DNA of 53,409 bases from Acidimicrobiaceae bacterium (GTDB taxonomy: Bacteria > Actinomycetota > Acidimicrobiia > Acidimicrobiales > RAAP-2). Made by a program: the position numbers and the translations under genes. Numbering within the stretch: the stretch's first letter is position 1; each line of letters starts with the position of its first letter. The stretch is from NCBI GenBank assembly GCA_003138855.1, contig PLHF01000056.1:1-53409 (forward strand). Direction: 5' to 3'. This document shows, piece by piece, positions 45,791 through 52,831 of this stretch. The notes under the pieces are model-generated. The model was given only the letters and a program-made list of their open reading frames with translations. It had not been told where the DNA came from and made no database searches.

Positions 45791-46465
45791 ATGTCCATCC
45801 AGGTGGAGACCAAAGATTGCACTTCGATCAGTGATGCGGAGCTGGCCGAAATGGCCGATCTGTGCGCCGAACGAGAACCACGGTTCGATATCGGATTCCT
45901 GTCGAAACAACGGGAGGAGTGGGTGCTGGTCACCCGGGCCCGCGAGGGATCCAAGCTCCGGGGCTACTCCTTCTCCACCCTCGAGCGCATCGGTGGCACG
46001 CCGTCCCTGCTGATCGGGCTGGCCGCGGTGGACCGCACCTCCCGGGCCGAGACCGTCCTGCGGGCCATCATGGGCGACAAGTTCCGTCGGGCCCTGTTGG
46101 CCTTCCCCGACGAGGACGTCCTGGTGGGCACCCGCCTCCTCGGACCCGAGGGATTCCGGGCCTTCGCCGGGCTGACCGACGTCGTCCCTGGTCCCGACCA
46201 CAAGGCCACCGGGGAGGAGCGGGCGTGGGGTCGGCGTCTGGCCAAGCGGTTCGGGGCGGACGGCCGCATCGACGACCGGACCTTCGTCGTATCCGGAGAC
46301 GGCAACGAGGCCGGCGGCTTCGATTTCGCCAGTCCCAAGGCACAACCCGACGCGGTCACTGCCGGCTTCTTCGCAAGCGTCGAGGTGGGGTCGGGTGGCC
46401 GGCTGGTGACGTTCGGCTGGGCCATGGCCGAGGACCTGGCCGCCGGAAAACTGGGTGGGCACTGA
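45791..46465 (+). CDS. hypothetical protein, possibly GNAT-like, 224 aa
   Basis: A soluble protein that I do not recognise with certainty. The order of elements (SISDAELAEMADLCAEREPRFDIGFLSKQREEWVLVTRA, then GYSFSTLERIGGTPSLLIGLAAVDRTSRAETVLRAIMGDKFRRALLAFPDEDVLVGTRLLGP) resembles an N-acetyltransferase core. There, a beta-hairpin precedes a helix and the strand LLIGLAAV, but no clear acetyl-CoA Q/R-x-x-G-x-G/A loop is seen. The C-terminal part ends FGWAMAEDLAAGKLGGH. The start ATG 45791 has only GGAA nearby and GAGGAG further up. No operon partner. Confidence 0.6.
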   Translation: MSIQVETKDCTSISDAELAEMADLCAEREPRFDIGFLSKQREEWVLVTRAREGSKLRGYSFSTLERIGGTPSLLIGLAAVDRTSRAETVLRAIMGDKFRRALLAFPDEDVLVGTRLLGPEGFRAFAGLTDVVPGPDHKATGEERAWGRRLAKRFGADGRIDDRTFVVSGDGNEAGGFDFASPKAQPDAVTAGFFASVEVGSGGRLVTFGWAMAEDLAAGKLGGH

Positions 46466-46543
46466 CCATCCGCGGCGGCATGCGGGCCCGGGCGCCGCAG
46501 CCGGAGCGCGACGGCATCAGCCCGGCGGCACGTTCCAAAGCAA

Positions 46544-46549
46544 TAGCAT
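46544..46549 (+). promoter_or_regulatory. -10 box (leaderless) of the Rrf2 gene
   Basis: TAGCAT, six bases (GGGCAC), then the GTG at 46556. No ribosome-binding sequence is present. Confidence 0.55.
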
Positions 46550-46555
46550 GGGCAC

Positions 46556-47005
46556 GTGAAGGTTTCGACCCGAGGTGACTATGCCAGCCGGGCCCTCCTG
46601 TCCCTGGCGCTCCACACCGAGGGCGACGGGCCCACTGCGGTCCGGGACATCGCCGAGCGCACCGGGCTTCCCCAGCCCTACCTCGAGCAGATCCTCCTGG
46701 CACTGAAGGGCGCCGGCCTGGTGCGCTCCAAGCGTGGCGTCGGGGGTGGCTACGTACTGGCCCGTCCCCCCGACGAGATCACCCTGTCCCAGATCGTCTC
46801 CGCCGTCGACGGCCCCATCGTGGCCGGCGACTTCGGCCTCCCCCACGAGAACGGCGCCTGCGACCACGAGGGCCAGTGCGTCCTGCTCACCGTGTGGGCC
46901 GATGTCGGCGAGCACATGCGCACCCACCTCGAGTCGTTCAACCTGGCCGACATGGTGGCCCGGGCCCAGGGAAAGGTGCCCGCCCTCCGCCAGGGCGCGG
47001 GCTGA
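46556..47005 (+). CDS. Rrf2-family transcription regulator
   Basis: A winged-helix regulator of the IscR/NsrR/CymR family, 149 residues. It starts with the typical KVSTRGDYASRALLSLA; the recognition helix region is DIAERTGLPQPYLEQILLALKGAGLVRSKRGVGGGYVLARPPDEITL. The Fe-S loop has only two of the usual three cysteines, Cys102 (GACDHEG) and Cys108 (GQC), with Trp114 where the third would stand. It could therefore bind a cluster with an alternative ligand or sense without one. It is probably leaderless. The membrane protein gene follows 44 bases later. Confidence 0.93.
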   Translation: MKVSTRGDYASRALLSLALHTEGDGPTAVRDIAERTGLPQPYLEQILLALKGAGLVRSKRGVGGGYVLARPPDEITLSQIVSAVDGPIVAGDFGLPHENGACDHEGQCVLLTVWADVGEHMRTHLESFNLADMVARAQGKVPALRQGAG

Positions 47006-47049
47006 ACCTGACTCCTGCGGCGCCATGCCCGTGAGCCTGTGAGGGCCGG

Positions 47050-48162
47050 ATGAACGCGGCCCGCATCATCGTCCTGATCCTGGGGATTGCCATCCTCCTG
47101 ATCAACGCGGCCCTCGTGATCACCACGCTGATCGTGCCGCGTTCGGCATCCGGCCTGGCCAGCCTGCCCATGCGCGTGGTGCGGGCCACCTTCCGCCGCA
47201 TCTCGCTCCTGGCCCGCGGCTACCCGTCCAAAGACCGCATCCTGGCCTTCTCCGAGCCGGTGGCCCTCGTGGTGCTCCTGGCCGGCTGGCTGACCGTGGC
47301 CGTCGTGGGATTCGCCCTGATCAACTGGGGGATCGGCAGCCCGACCATCGACAGCGCATTCGCAGAGTCCGGCTCGTCGGTCTTCACCCTCGGGTTCACG
47401 CTCGGGAACCACACCGGGTCCCACCTGGTCGACTTCGTGGCGGCCGGCACCGGGATGGTCCTGGTCGCATTGCAGATCGCCTACCTCCCCACCCTCTACG
47501 GCGCCTACAACCGTCGCGAGACCCTGGTCACCCTGCTCGAGAGCCGGGCGGGTGCGCCGGCATGGGGCCCCGAACTGCTGGCCCGGCACCACCTGGTGGG
47601 GCTCATCGGCAGCCTTCCCGATCTGTTCGCCGAGTGGGAACGTTGGGCGGCCGACGTCGCCGAGAGCCACACCAGCTACCCGTCGCTGCTGTACCTCCGC
47701 TCCCCGAGGGCCCAGAACTCCTGGGTGGTCAGCCTGATCGCCGTCATGGACGCCGCAGCCATCTGCCTGGCCATCGACCCGGAGGGCGCTCCCATCGAGG
47801 CCCGGATGTGCATCCGGATGGGCTTCACCTGCCTGCGGGACATCGCCCTGGTCACCCGCATCCCGTTCGATCCCGACCCCAGCCCGGACAACCCCATCTC
47901 GCTTCCCGAGCCGGAGTTCGACGCCGCCGTCGCCCACCTACGGGAGATCGGCTACCCCACCTCCCGGCCTCCCGAGGATGCCTGGTCGCACTTCCGGGGT
48001 TGGCGGGTGAACTACGAAGGCGTCGCCTATGCCCTGGCGGCCTTGCTCAACGCCCCACCGGCCAGATGGACCGGCCCCCGCCGGCTGTTCCGCGGGGAGT
48101 CCCTCGAACCGCGCCGCCCGGTGGACCGCCAACCCACCCGCGGAAGCGGACACGCCCACTGA
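47050..48162 (+). CDS. membrane protein with degenerate ion-channel pore
   Basis: A 370-residue protein with three membrane segments in its first 160 residues (about 5-28, 70-95 and 125-150) and a large soluble C-terminal part. Before the third segment lies SGSSVFTLGFTLGN, with TLGF at 113-116, a position and pattern reminiscent of the K+ channel pore loop TVGYG but with Leu and Thr replacing key residues. The soluble region has LESRAGAPAWGPELLARHHLVGLIGSLPDLFAEWERWAADVAESHTSYPSLLYLRSP, a pattern shared with widely annotated actinobacterial hypothetical proteins. Transport is not demonstrable from sequence. It follows the Rrf2 gene on the same strand and could be its target. Confidence 0.75.
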   Translation: MNAARIIVLILGIAILLINAALVITTLIVPRSASGLASLPMRVVRATFRRISLLARGYPSKDRILAFSEPVALVVLLAGWLTVAVVGFALINWGIGSPTIDSAFAESGSSVFTLGFTLGNHTGSHLVDFVAAGTGMVLVALQIAYLPTLYGAYNRRETLVTLLESRAGAPAWGPELLARHHLVGLIGSLPDLFAEWERWAADVAESHTSYPSLLYLRSPRAQNSWVVSLIAVMDAAAICLAIDPEGAPIEARMCIRMGFTCLRDIALVTRIPFDPDPSPDNPISLPEPEFDAAVAHLREIGYPTSRPPEDAWSHFRGWRVNYEGVAYALAALLNAPPARWTGPRRLFRGESLEPRRPVDRQPTRGSGHAH

Positions 48163-48172
48163 CCGACGCCTC

Positions 48173-48205
48173 CCGCGGAGGGCCCGACGGTCCCACCCTC
48201 CGCGG
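48173..48205. terminator. bidirectional hairpin between convergent channel genes
   Basis: A perfect 10-base inverted repeat, CCGCGGAGGG (48173-48182) and CCCTCCGCGG (48196-48205), with a 13-base loop, lies in the 47-base gap between two convergent genes. There is no T run on either side, as is usual in high-GC actinobacteria. CCGCGGACTCC is also repeated just after it, once inside the K+ channel gene end. Confidence 0.6.
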
Positions 48206-48209
48206 ACTC

Positions 48210-48752
48210 CTACCCCGCGGACTCCGCCTGACGGGCAATACCACGGGTGGCGGCCCCGAGGATCAACCGGATGACGACGGCGATGACGGCGAGGTCGGCG
48301 AGCATCTGGACCGTGACCACCAGGCGCGCCGGGTCCGTCTTCGGCGTGATGTCGCCGAACCCGACCGTCGAGAACACGGTGACGGTGAAGTACAGCGCCG
48401 AGGTGCGATGCAGCGGCCCTCCGAACGCGGCTAGGTCCGACTGCGCCATGACCAGGTAGGTCCAGGAGAAGATCACGAGGAACAGCGGGATGACGGTGGC
48501 CATTGCCACGGCCGCCCGCAGCATCGGACGATCGTGCTTCGAGATGAGGCGGATCTCGTTCATGAGGACGGCCACGAAGAACGCCAGCCCCGCTGACAGG
48601 CGCAGGGCGATGGATGCATGCGGGTGGTGGGCGATCGGGACCACGTAGTAGAGCCCCAGCAGCAGTGTCGTGCTCAGGGCGGCACGGAGGCCTGTCCTCA
48701 CCAGATGGGAGAGCGCAAAGGTCTGGAGGCCCGGCATGCTCGTAGACGCCAT
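48210..48752 (-). CDS. potassium channel (Ion_trans_2 type)
   Basis: A 180-residue K+ channel subunit, likely tetrameric. Four hydrophobic helices are predicted (about 24-41, 48-66, 79-102 and 145-168), with a pore loop SALYFTVTVFSTVGFGDITPKTD before the last. The selectivity filter TVGFGD (129-134) is intact. There is no C-terminal RCK domain, so gating by nucleotides is not evident. ATG 48752 has GAGAGG 8 nt upstream. It faces the degenerate channel gene across the hairpin. Confidence 0.92.
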   Translation of the reverse strand: MASTSMPGLQTFALSHLVRTGLRAALSTTLLLGLYYVVPIAHHPHASIALRLSAGLAFFVAVLMNEIRLISKHDRPMLRAAVAMATVIPLFLVIFSWTYLVMAQSDLAAFGGPLHRTSALYFTVTVFSTVGFGDITPKTDPARLVVTVQMLADLAVIAVVIRLILGAATRGIARQAESAG

Positions 48753-48812
48753 GGCGACAGCCTCTCAGTTGGGGATCGTCAGGTCACGGACCCCCGGTGG
48801 CTCCCCGAGGGC

Positions 48813-49631
48813 TCATCCCCGGGTGGGATCGGCGAGGAATGCCAGGAGCCTCACCCGGCGGCGCCGGGCCAGGCGAATGCTCACCCAGCGGCCGCCGACG
48901 GTGGCCACGGCCGCCATCGCGCAGGCCAGGGCGACACCCCATCCGAGGTCGTTGTCGGGCAGCTTCCGCGTAAGACCGTGTGGCGACGTGAGGCCCCACA
49001 AGAGGAGCGACAGCGCCATGAGGGCCACAGCCAGCAGGGGGACCAGACCGTAGGGCGCCACCACCAGTGTGATCCAGCGCCCGAGCATCCGCCACCTCGG
49101 CCGACGATGTTCCCATCGGTAGCGCAACGGCATCGGATGGTACGGGTAGAGGATCCCGACCCACGCCGTGATCGAGAGCACGCCGAAGGGGACGACCCCG
49201 ATCCAGATGACCGTGTACAGCGTGGCCAACGGATCGTGGGTGAAGATCCCGGTGACCAGCGCGACGACGAGGCAGACCGGTGTCACCACCAGCCAGAGGA
49301 AGATGCTCTTGGCCGACAGCAACCTCCGGAGGGCCACCGGGTCGTCGATCGTCGCCGTCACTCGCCGCGAGTCCGGCCCCAGCAGGTTGGTCGCCGGCAC
49401 GTCCGAGTACATCCATGCGGCGAGGACGAGGGCGAAGGCCAACGTGCCGTGCAGCGTGAACACCTCGTCCTTCAGTTCCGCCGGCAGCAGGAACCAGGAC
49501 GAGCTCATCAGAGCGCCGTTGACGGCCACGGTGACCAGGCTCTCGAAGGGCGGCCGAAGCGCACGGACGAACTCGGTGCGCACGGCCTGGCAGAGCGTCG
49601 CCGGTAGGGACACCTCGGCCGGCTCAGCCAC
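48813..49631 (-). CDS. polytopic membrane protein, possibly ABC-2-type
   Basis: A 272-residue protein with about six hydrophobic segments, including LVTVAVNGALMSSSWFLL, LHGTLAFALVLAAWMYSDV, SIFLWLVVTPVCLVVALVTGIF, LYTVIWIGVVPFGVLSITAWVGI, LVPLLAVALMALSLLLWGL and GVALACAMAAVATVG. The spacing is reminiscent of ABC-2 permeases, but no ATPase gene adjoins. A basic loop YRWEHRRPRWRMLGRW lies on the inside. The start is GTG 49631 without a strong ribosome site. It lies 20 bases behind the histidine phosphatase gene, probably co-transcribed with it. The function is unknown. Confidence 0.7.
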   Translation of the reverse strand: MAEPAEVSLPATLCQAVRTEFVRALRPPFESLVTVAVNGALMSSSWFLLPAELKDEVFTLHGTLAFALVLAAWMYSDVPATNLLGPDSRRVTATIDDPVALRRLLSAKSIFLWLVVTPVCLVVALVTGIFTHDPLATLYTVIWIGVVPFGVLSITAWVGILYPYHPMPLRYRWEHRRPRWRMLGRWITLVVAPYGLVPLLAVALMALSLLLWGLTSPHGLTRKLPDNDLGWGVALACAMAAVATVGGRWVSIRLARRRRVRLLAFLADPTRG

Positions 49632-49651
49632 GGCGCCCGACCTGGCTCCGG

Positions 49652-50230
49652 TCAACACCGGTTCCACTGGAGGACAGCCGGCTGCGCACGCTCCCACCCG
49701 AGCACGCTGATCGACGCCGGCCCCAGCACGAAGTAGCGCCCGGCAGCGGGGTCGAGGCCCAGCCACCGGGCAGCCAGCACCCGGAGCACATGGGCATGGG
49801 CCACGCAGGCGACGTCACCGGGCTCGGCCCGGCGGACCCGGGCGATCACCCGGTCGACACGCTCCCCCACCTCGGCGACCGACTCCCCACCGGGGGCGCC
49901 GTCGTCGAACAGGTTCCATCCCGGCCGGTCCTTCCAGATGTCCACCGTCGTCCGGCCCTCGTAGCTGCCGTAGTCCCACTCGAGGAGGTCCGGCTCGACC
50001 ACCGACTCCGGACGGAGGCCGGCGAGCTCACAGGTCTTACGGGCCCGATGGAGGGGGCTGGCAAGGACCGCGGAGAACGACTCGGCGGCCAGTGCCGGCC
50101 GGAGCGCCCGGGCCTGTCCCTCCCCGACCGGGAGCATGGGGAGGTCGGTGCGCCCGGTGTGGCGGCCGTAGAGACTCCACTCCGTCTCGCCGTGGCGGAT
50201 CAGGAAGCAGCGTTGCCGAGGATGGCCCAT
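49652..50230 (-). CDS. histidine phosphatase family protein
   Basis: A 192-residue phosphoglycerate-mutase-like phosphatase. The phospho-accepting motif LIRHGETEWSLYGRHTGRTDLPML is at the N-terminus, ASPLHRARKTCELAG supplies the second Arg, LLEWDYGSYEGR the acid region, and VAHAHVLRVLAARW the second catalytic His. Small members of this kind hydrolyse phosphosugars or nucleotides. The substrate is not assignable. Confidence 0.92.
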   Translation of the reverse strand: MGHPRQRCFLIRHGETEWSLYGRHTGRTDLPMLPVGEGQARALRPALAAESFSAVLASPLHRARKTCELAGLRPESVVEPDLLEWDYGSYEGRTTVDIWKDRPGWNLFDDGAPGGESVAEVGERVDRVIARVRRAEPGDVACVAHAHVLRVLAARWLGLDPAAGRYFVLGPASISVLGWERAQPAVLQWNRC

Positions 50231-50388
50231 CCGGACAGCCGATCACTCCGAAGAAAGTGAGTGCAAACCGTCCAGGTCGATTCGGGCTGGTCAGACAGTA
50301 GCTGAGGCCCCAATTCGGTACATGGAATGTCCAGGGCGCCCTCGGCGTTGGAAAGGGCGTCGACCCTATGACATGAGTGAGGAGAGGG
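50231..50388. promoter_or_regulatory. divergent intergenic region, phosphatase / sigma factor
   Basis: On the minus strand TACTGT (50299-50294) is a possible -10 for the phosphatase gene with a leader near 57 nt. On the plus strand TATGAC (50367-50372) is a weaker candidate for the sigma gene. No open reading frame is convincing here. Confidence 0.35.
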
Positions 50389-51348
50389 ATGACGACGCGT
50401 GCGGTCACCAGGGAGAACAAGCGTGCGGTCGCGCCCGGGGGTGCCCAACAGCCCTCCAAGGTCTCGGCCGAGGGCGGAACGGCTTCCCGTCCGCCCCGTG
50501 CGGTGCCCGCCAATCGCACCAGGGGCTCGGAAGCTGACAGCCTCGGGCTCTTCCTCCGCGACCTCGACCACCACCCGCTTCCGGACCACGACGCCCAGAC
50601 CGAGTTGGCCAAGAGGGTGGCCGACGGTGACGAGGAGGCCCGCCGGGAGATGGTGGCCTCCAACCTGCGGTTGGTGGTCCACTGGGCCCGCCGCTACCAG
50701 GACCGGGGCGTGGATCTTCCCGACCTGATCCAAGAGGGCACCTTCGGGCTGATGCGAGCCGTCGACAAGTTCGACTGGCAGCGGGGCTTCCGCTTCTCGA
50801 CGTATGCCACCTGGTGGATCCGCCAGTCGCTGCAGAGGGCTGTCCAGCAGCACGGGCGGACCATCCGGCTTCCCATGGAGGTGGCCGAACGCAACCAGCA
50901 GGTGGATGCCGCCCTGTGGGAGCTGACCCATCAACTGCAGCGCCCACCCACCGATGAAGAGCTGGACCACGCCACCAACACCAGTGCCGAGGCGCGGACC
51001 GACCTGTCCAAGGCGGCCCGGGTGGTGGCCAGCCTCGACCAACCGGCGACGACCGACTCCACCGCCACGCTCGGCGACCTGGTTTCGACCGACCTGAGCG
51101 ACTTCGAGGAAGAGGTTGCCTCGGAGCTCACCCTCGAGTTGGTGCGCAAGGCCGTGGATCGGCTCACGGATCTGCAGCGTGAGGTCATCCGGCACCGGTT
51201 CGGCTTCAACGGCAGCGACCCCGCCTCATTGCAGACCACTGCCGAGCGGATGGGGATCGGTGTCCGCAAGGTCCGCCAGGCCGAGGCCGAGGCGCTCGGG
51301 ATCCTGGCCGACAGCGAGATGCTCGAAGCCGCCCACGAGGCCGCCTGA
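50389..51348 (+). CDS. sigma-70 family RNA polymerase sigma factor, group 2-like
   Basis: A 319-residue sigma factor. After a basic, disordered N-terminus (1-48) come region 1.2 ([15 protein letters not shown]), region 2 with [61 protein letters not shown] (the -10 recognition helix), region 3 ([15 protein letters not shown]), and region 4 with [15 protein letters not shown]. The region 4.2 helix-turn-helix ([27 protein letters not shown]) departs from the housekeeping TLEEVGREFGVTRERIRQIE pattern, so it is an alternative sigma factor. ATG 50389 has AGGAG 4 nt upstream; a GTG at 50377 overlaps that site. Confidence 0.93.
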   Translation: MTTRAVTRENKRAVAPGGAQQPSKVSAEGGTASRPPRAVPANRTRGSEADSLGLFLRDLDHHPLPDHDAQTELAKRVADGDEEARREMVASNLRLVVHWARRYQDRGVDLPDLIQEGTFGLMRAVDKFDWQRGFRFSTYATWWIRQSLQRAVQQHGRTIRLPMEVAERNQQVDAALWELTHQLQRPPTDEELDHATNTSAEARTDLSKAARVVASLDQPATTDSTATLGDLVSTDLSDFEEEVASELTLELVRKAVDRLTDLQREVIRHRFGFNGSDPASLQTTAERMGIGVRKVRQAEAEALGILADSEMLEAAHEAA

Positions 51349-51393
51349 GCAGCGAACCGCCCCCGTGGGTGCCGGCCCGGACGGTCCCGGGGC

Positions 51394-52338
51394 TCAGTCG
51401 GCCAGTGCAGAGAGTTGGTCGCCGAGGTCCGCCGGCAGGTCCGAGGTCCACGACACCGGCTCGCCGGAGCCGGGGTGTTCGAATGCCAGCCGATGGGCGT
51501 GGAGGAACGGGCGGGTGATGGAGGCTCCCGGCAGCACCCTCCCCTGAGAGTAGGCCTCGTCGCCCACGACAGGATGGCCGATGGCCGAGAGATGGACCCG
51601 GATCTGATGGGTCCTGCCCGTCTCGAGTGAAACCCACACCAGCGTGGTCGGGGCGGGCTCGCTGAACCGCTGCTCGACCCGGTAGCGAGTCATGGCCTCC
51701 TTGCCCTTTCGCGAGACGGCCATCCGGGTCGGCGAGCTCACCGACCTGCCGATCGGGGCGTCGACGATGCCGGACGGCTCGTCGATGGTGCCCAGCACCA
51801 GCGCACGGTAGACCCGCGAGACCTTCCTCGCCCCCAGTTGGGCCACCAGTGAGTGGTAGGCGTCGGGCGTGCGGGCCACCACCATCAGGCCCGATGTGCC
51901 GCGGTCGAGCCGATGGACGATCCCCGGGCGGTCGCGATCGGCCCCGACGGCATCGGGAAGCGAGGCCAGTTCGGGGAATTCCGCCAGCAGGCCGTGGACC
52001 AGGGTGCCGCCGCGGTGCCCTGCGCCCGGGTGCACCACCAATCCGGCCGGCTTATCCACCACGATGACCTCCCCGTCGGCGTGGACCACCGTGAACACCA
52101 CCGAGGGATCGGCCTCCGGGCCGGTCGGTGCGTGCTCCTCCATCCGGTCCACCCGGAGCTCCTGGCCCAACCGCAGCACCGTGCTCCGGCTCCGGACCGT
52201 GTGGCCGTCGACCTGGACCCGGCCCTCGGCCACCAGGGTATTGACCGACGACCGCGACAGATCGGCCAGCAGTGCGACTGCCCGGTCGACCCGGACACCG
52301 TCGAGGGAGGCCGGTACCTTCACCGTCAACCCACTCAC
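51394..52338 (-). CDS. rluD: RluD-type rRNA pseudouridine synthase
   Basis: Isomerises uridines in 23S rRNA. The 314-residue protein has an N-terminal S4 domain (VDRAVALLADLSRSSVNTLVAEGRVQVDG) and the RluA-family catalytic domain, with the HRLDRGTSGLMVVARTPDA motif carrying the catalytic Asp, VVDKPAGLVVHPGAGH, and ETGRTHQIRVHLSAIGHPVVGDEAY. GTG 52338 overlaps the lspA stop (GTGA). The lspA-rluD pair is conserved in actinobacteria. Confidence 0.95.
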   Translation of the reverse strand: MSGLTVKVPASLDGVRVDRAVALLADLSRSSVNTLVAEGRVQVDGHTVRSRSTVLRLGQELRVDRMEEHAPTGPEADPSVVFTVVHADGEVIVVDKPAGLVVHPGAGHRGGTLVHGLLAEFPELASLPDAVGADRDRPGIVHRLDRGTSGLMVVARTPDAYHSLVAQLGARKVSRVYRALVLGTIDEPSGIVDAPIGRSVSSPTRMAVSRKGKEAMTRYRVEQRFSEPAPTTLVWVSLETGRTHQIRVHLSAIGHPVVGDEAYSQGRVLPGASITRPFLHAHRLAFEHPGSGEPVSWTSDLPADLGDQLSALAD

Positions 52339-52814
52339 CGCGCTCTCGATCCACGCATCAGGGACACCAGCAGCAAGAGGCAACCGACCACGATGCACGA
52401 GTCGGCAACGTTAAAGGTCGGCCAGAAGTGCAACGCGACGAAATCCACCACGGCGCCGTGGTCATGCCGAAACAGGCGGTCGGACAGGTTTCCCAGCGCG
52501 CCCCCGAGGATGAGGCCGAGGATCCCCGCCCGCCCGAGTGTCGGAGCCCGCCACACCATCACCAGCAGTACCCCGACCAGAGCGAAGACGACCGCCATCA
52601 CCAGGGCTGTCTGGCCGGTGAACATACTGAACGCCGAGCCCGTGTTCAGCGAGAGCTCCAGGTCGAGGGTCCCGATCACGTGGATGGGGCCTGCGGGCAG
52701 GCGGTCGACGGCCCACCATTTGGTCAGCTGGTCGACCAGGACCACGACGAGGGCGATGGCCACGGCGACCACCAGGCGCCGGGCGCCGTTCTGGCGATCC
52801 GGGCGATCGGTCAC
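52335..52814 (-). CDS. lspA: lipoprotein signal peptidase (signal peptidase II)
   Basis: Cleaves prolipoproteins after lipid attachment. The protein has four membrane helices, the VDQLTKWWAV motif in the first, and LSLNTGSAFSMF. The catalytic Asp pair lies in GALGNLSDRLFR...VVDFVALHF and PTFNVADSCI. GTG 52814 gives 159 residues with a 12-residue lead, typical for LspA, and has GGTGAG 9 nt upstream. An ATG at 52862 inside the preceding gene is an alternative that adds 16 residues. Confidence 0.94.
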   Translation of the reverse strand: MTDRPDRQNGARRLVVAVAIALVVVLVDQLTKWWAVDRLPAGPIHVIGTLDLELSLNTGSAFSMFTGQTALVMAVVFALVGVLLVMVWRAPTLGRAGILGLILGGALGNLSDRLFRHDHGAVVDFVALHFWPTFNVADSCIVVGCLLLLVSLMRGSRAR

Positions 52815-52831
52815 CGCAGCCGGCTCACCGG

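Noticed and set aside
50377..50388. GTG start four codons before the sigma factor ATG
   Set aside because: It overlaps the AGGAG ribosome site that serves ATG 50389 and has none of its own.
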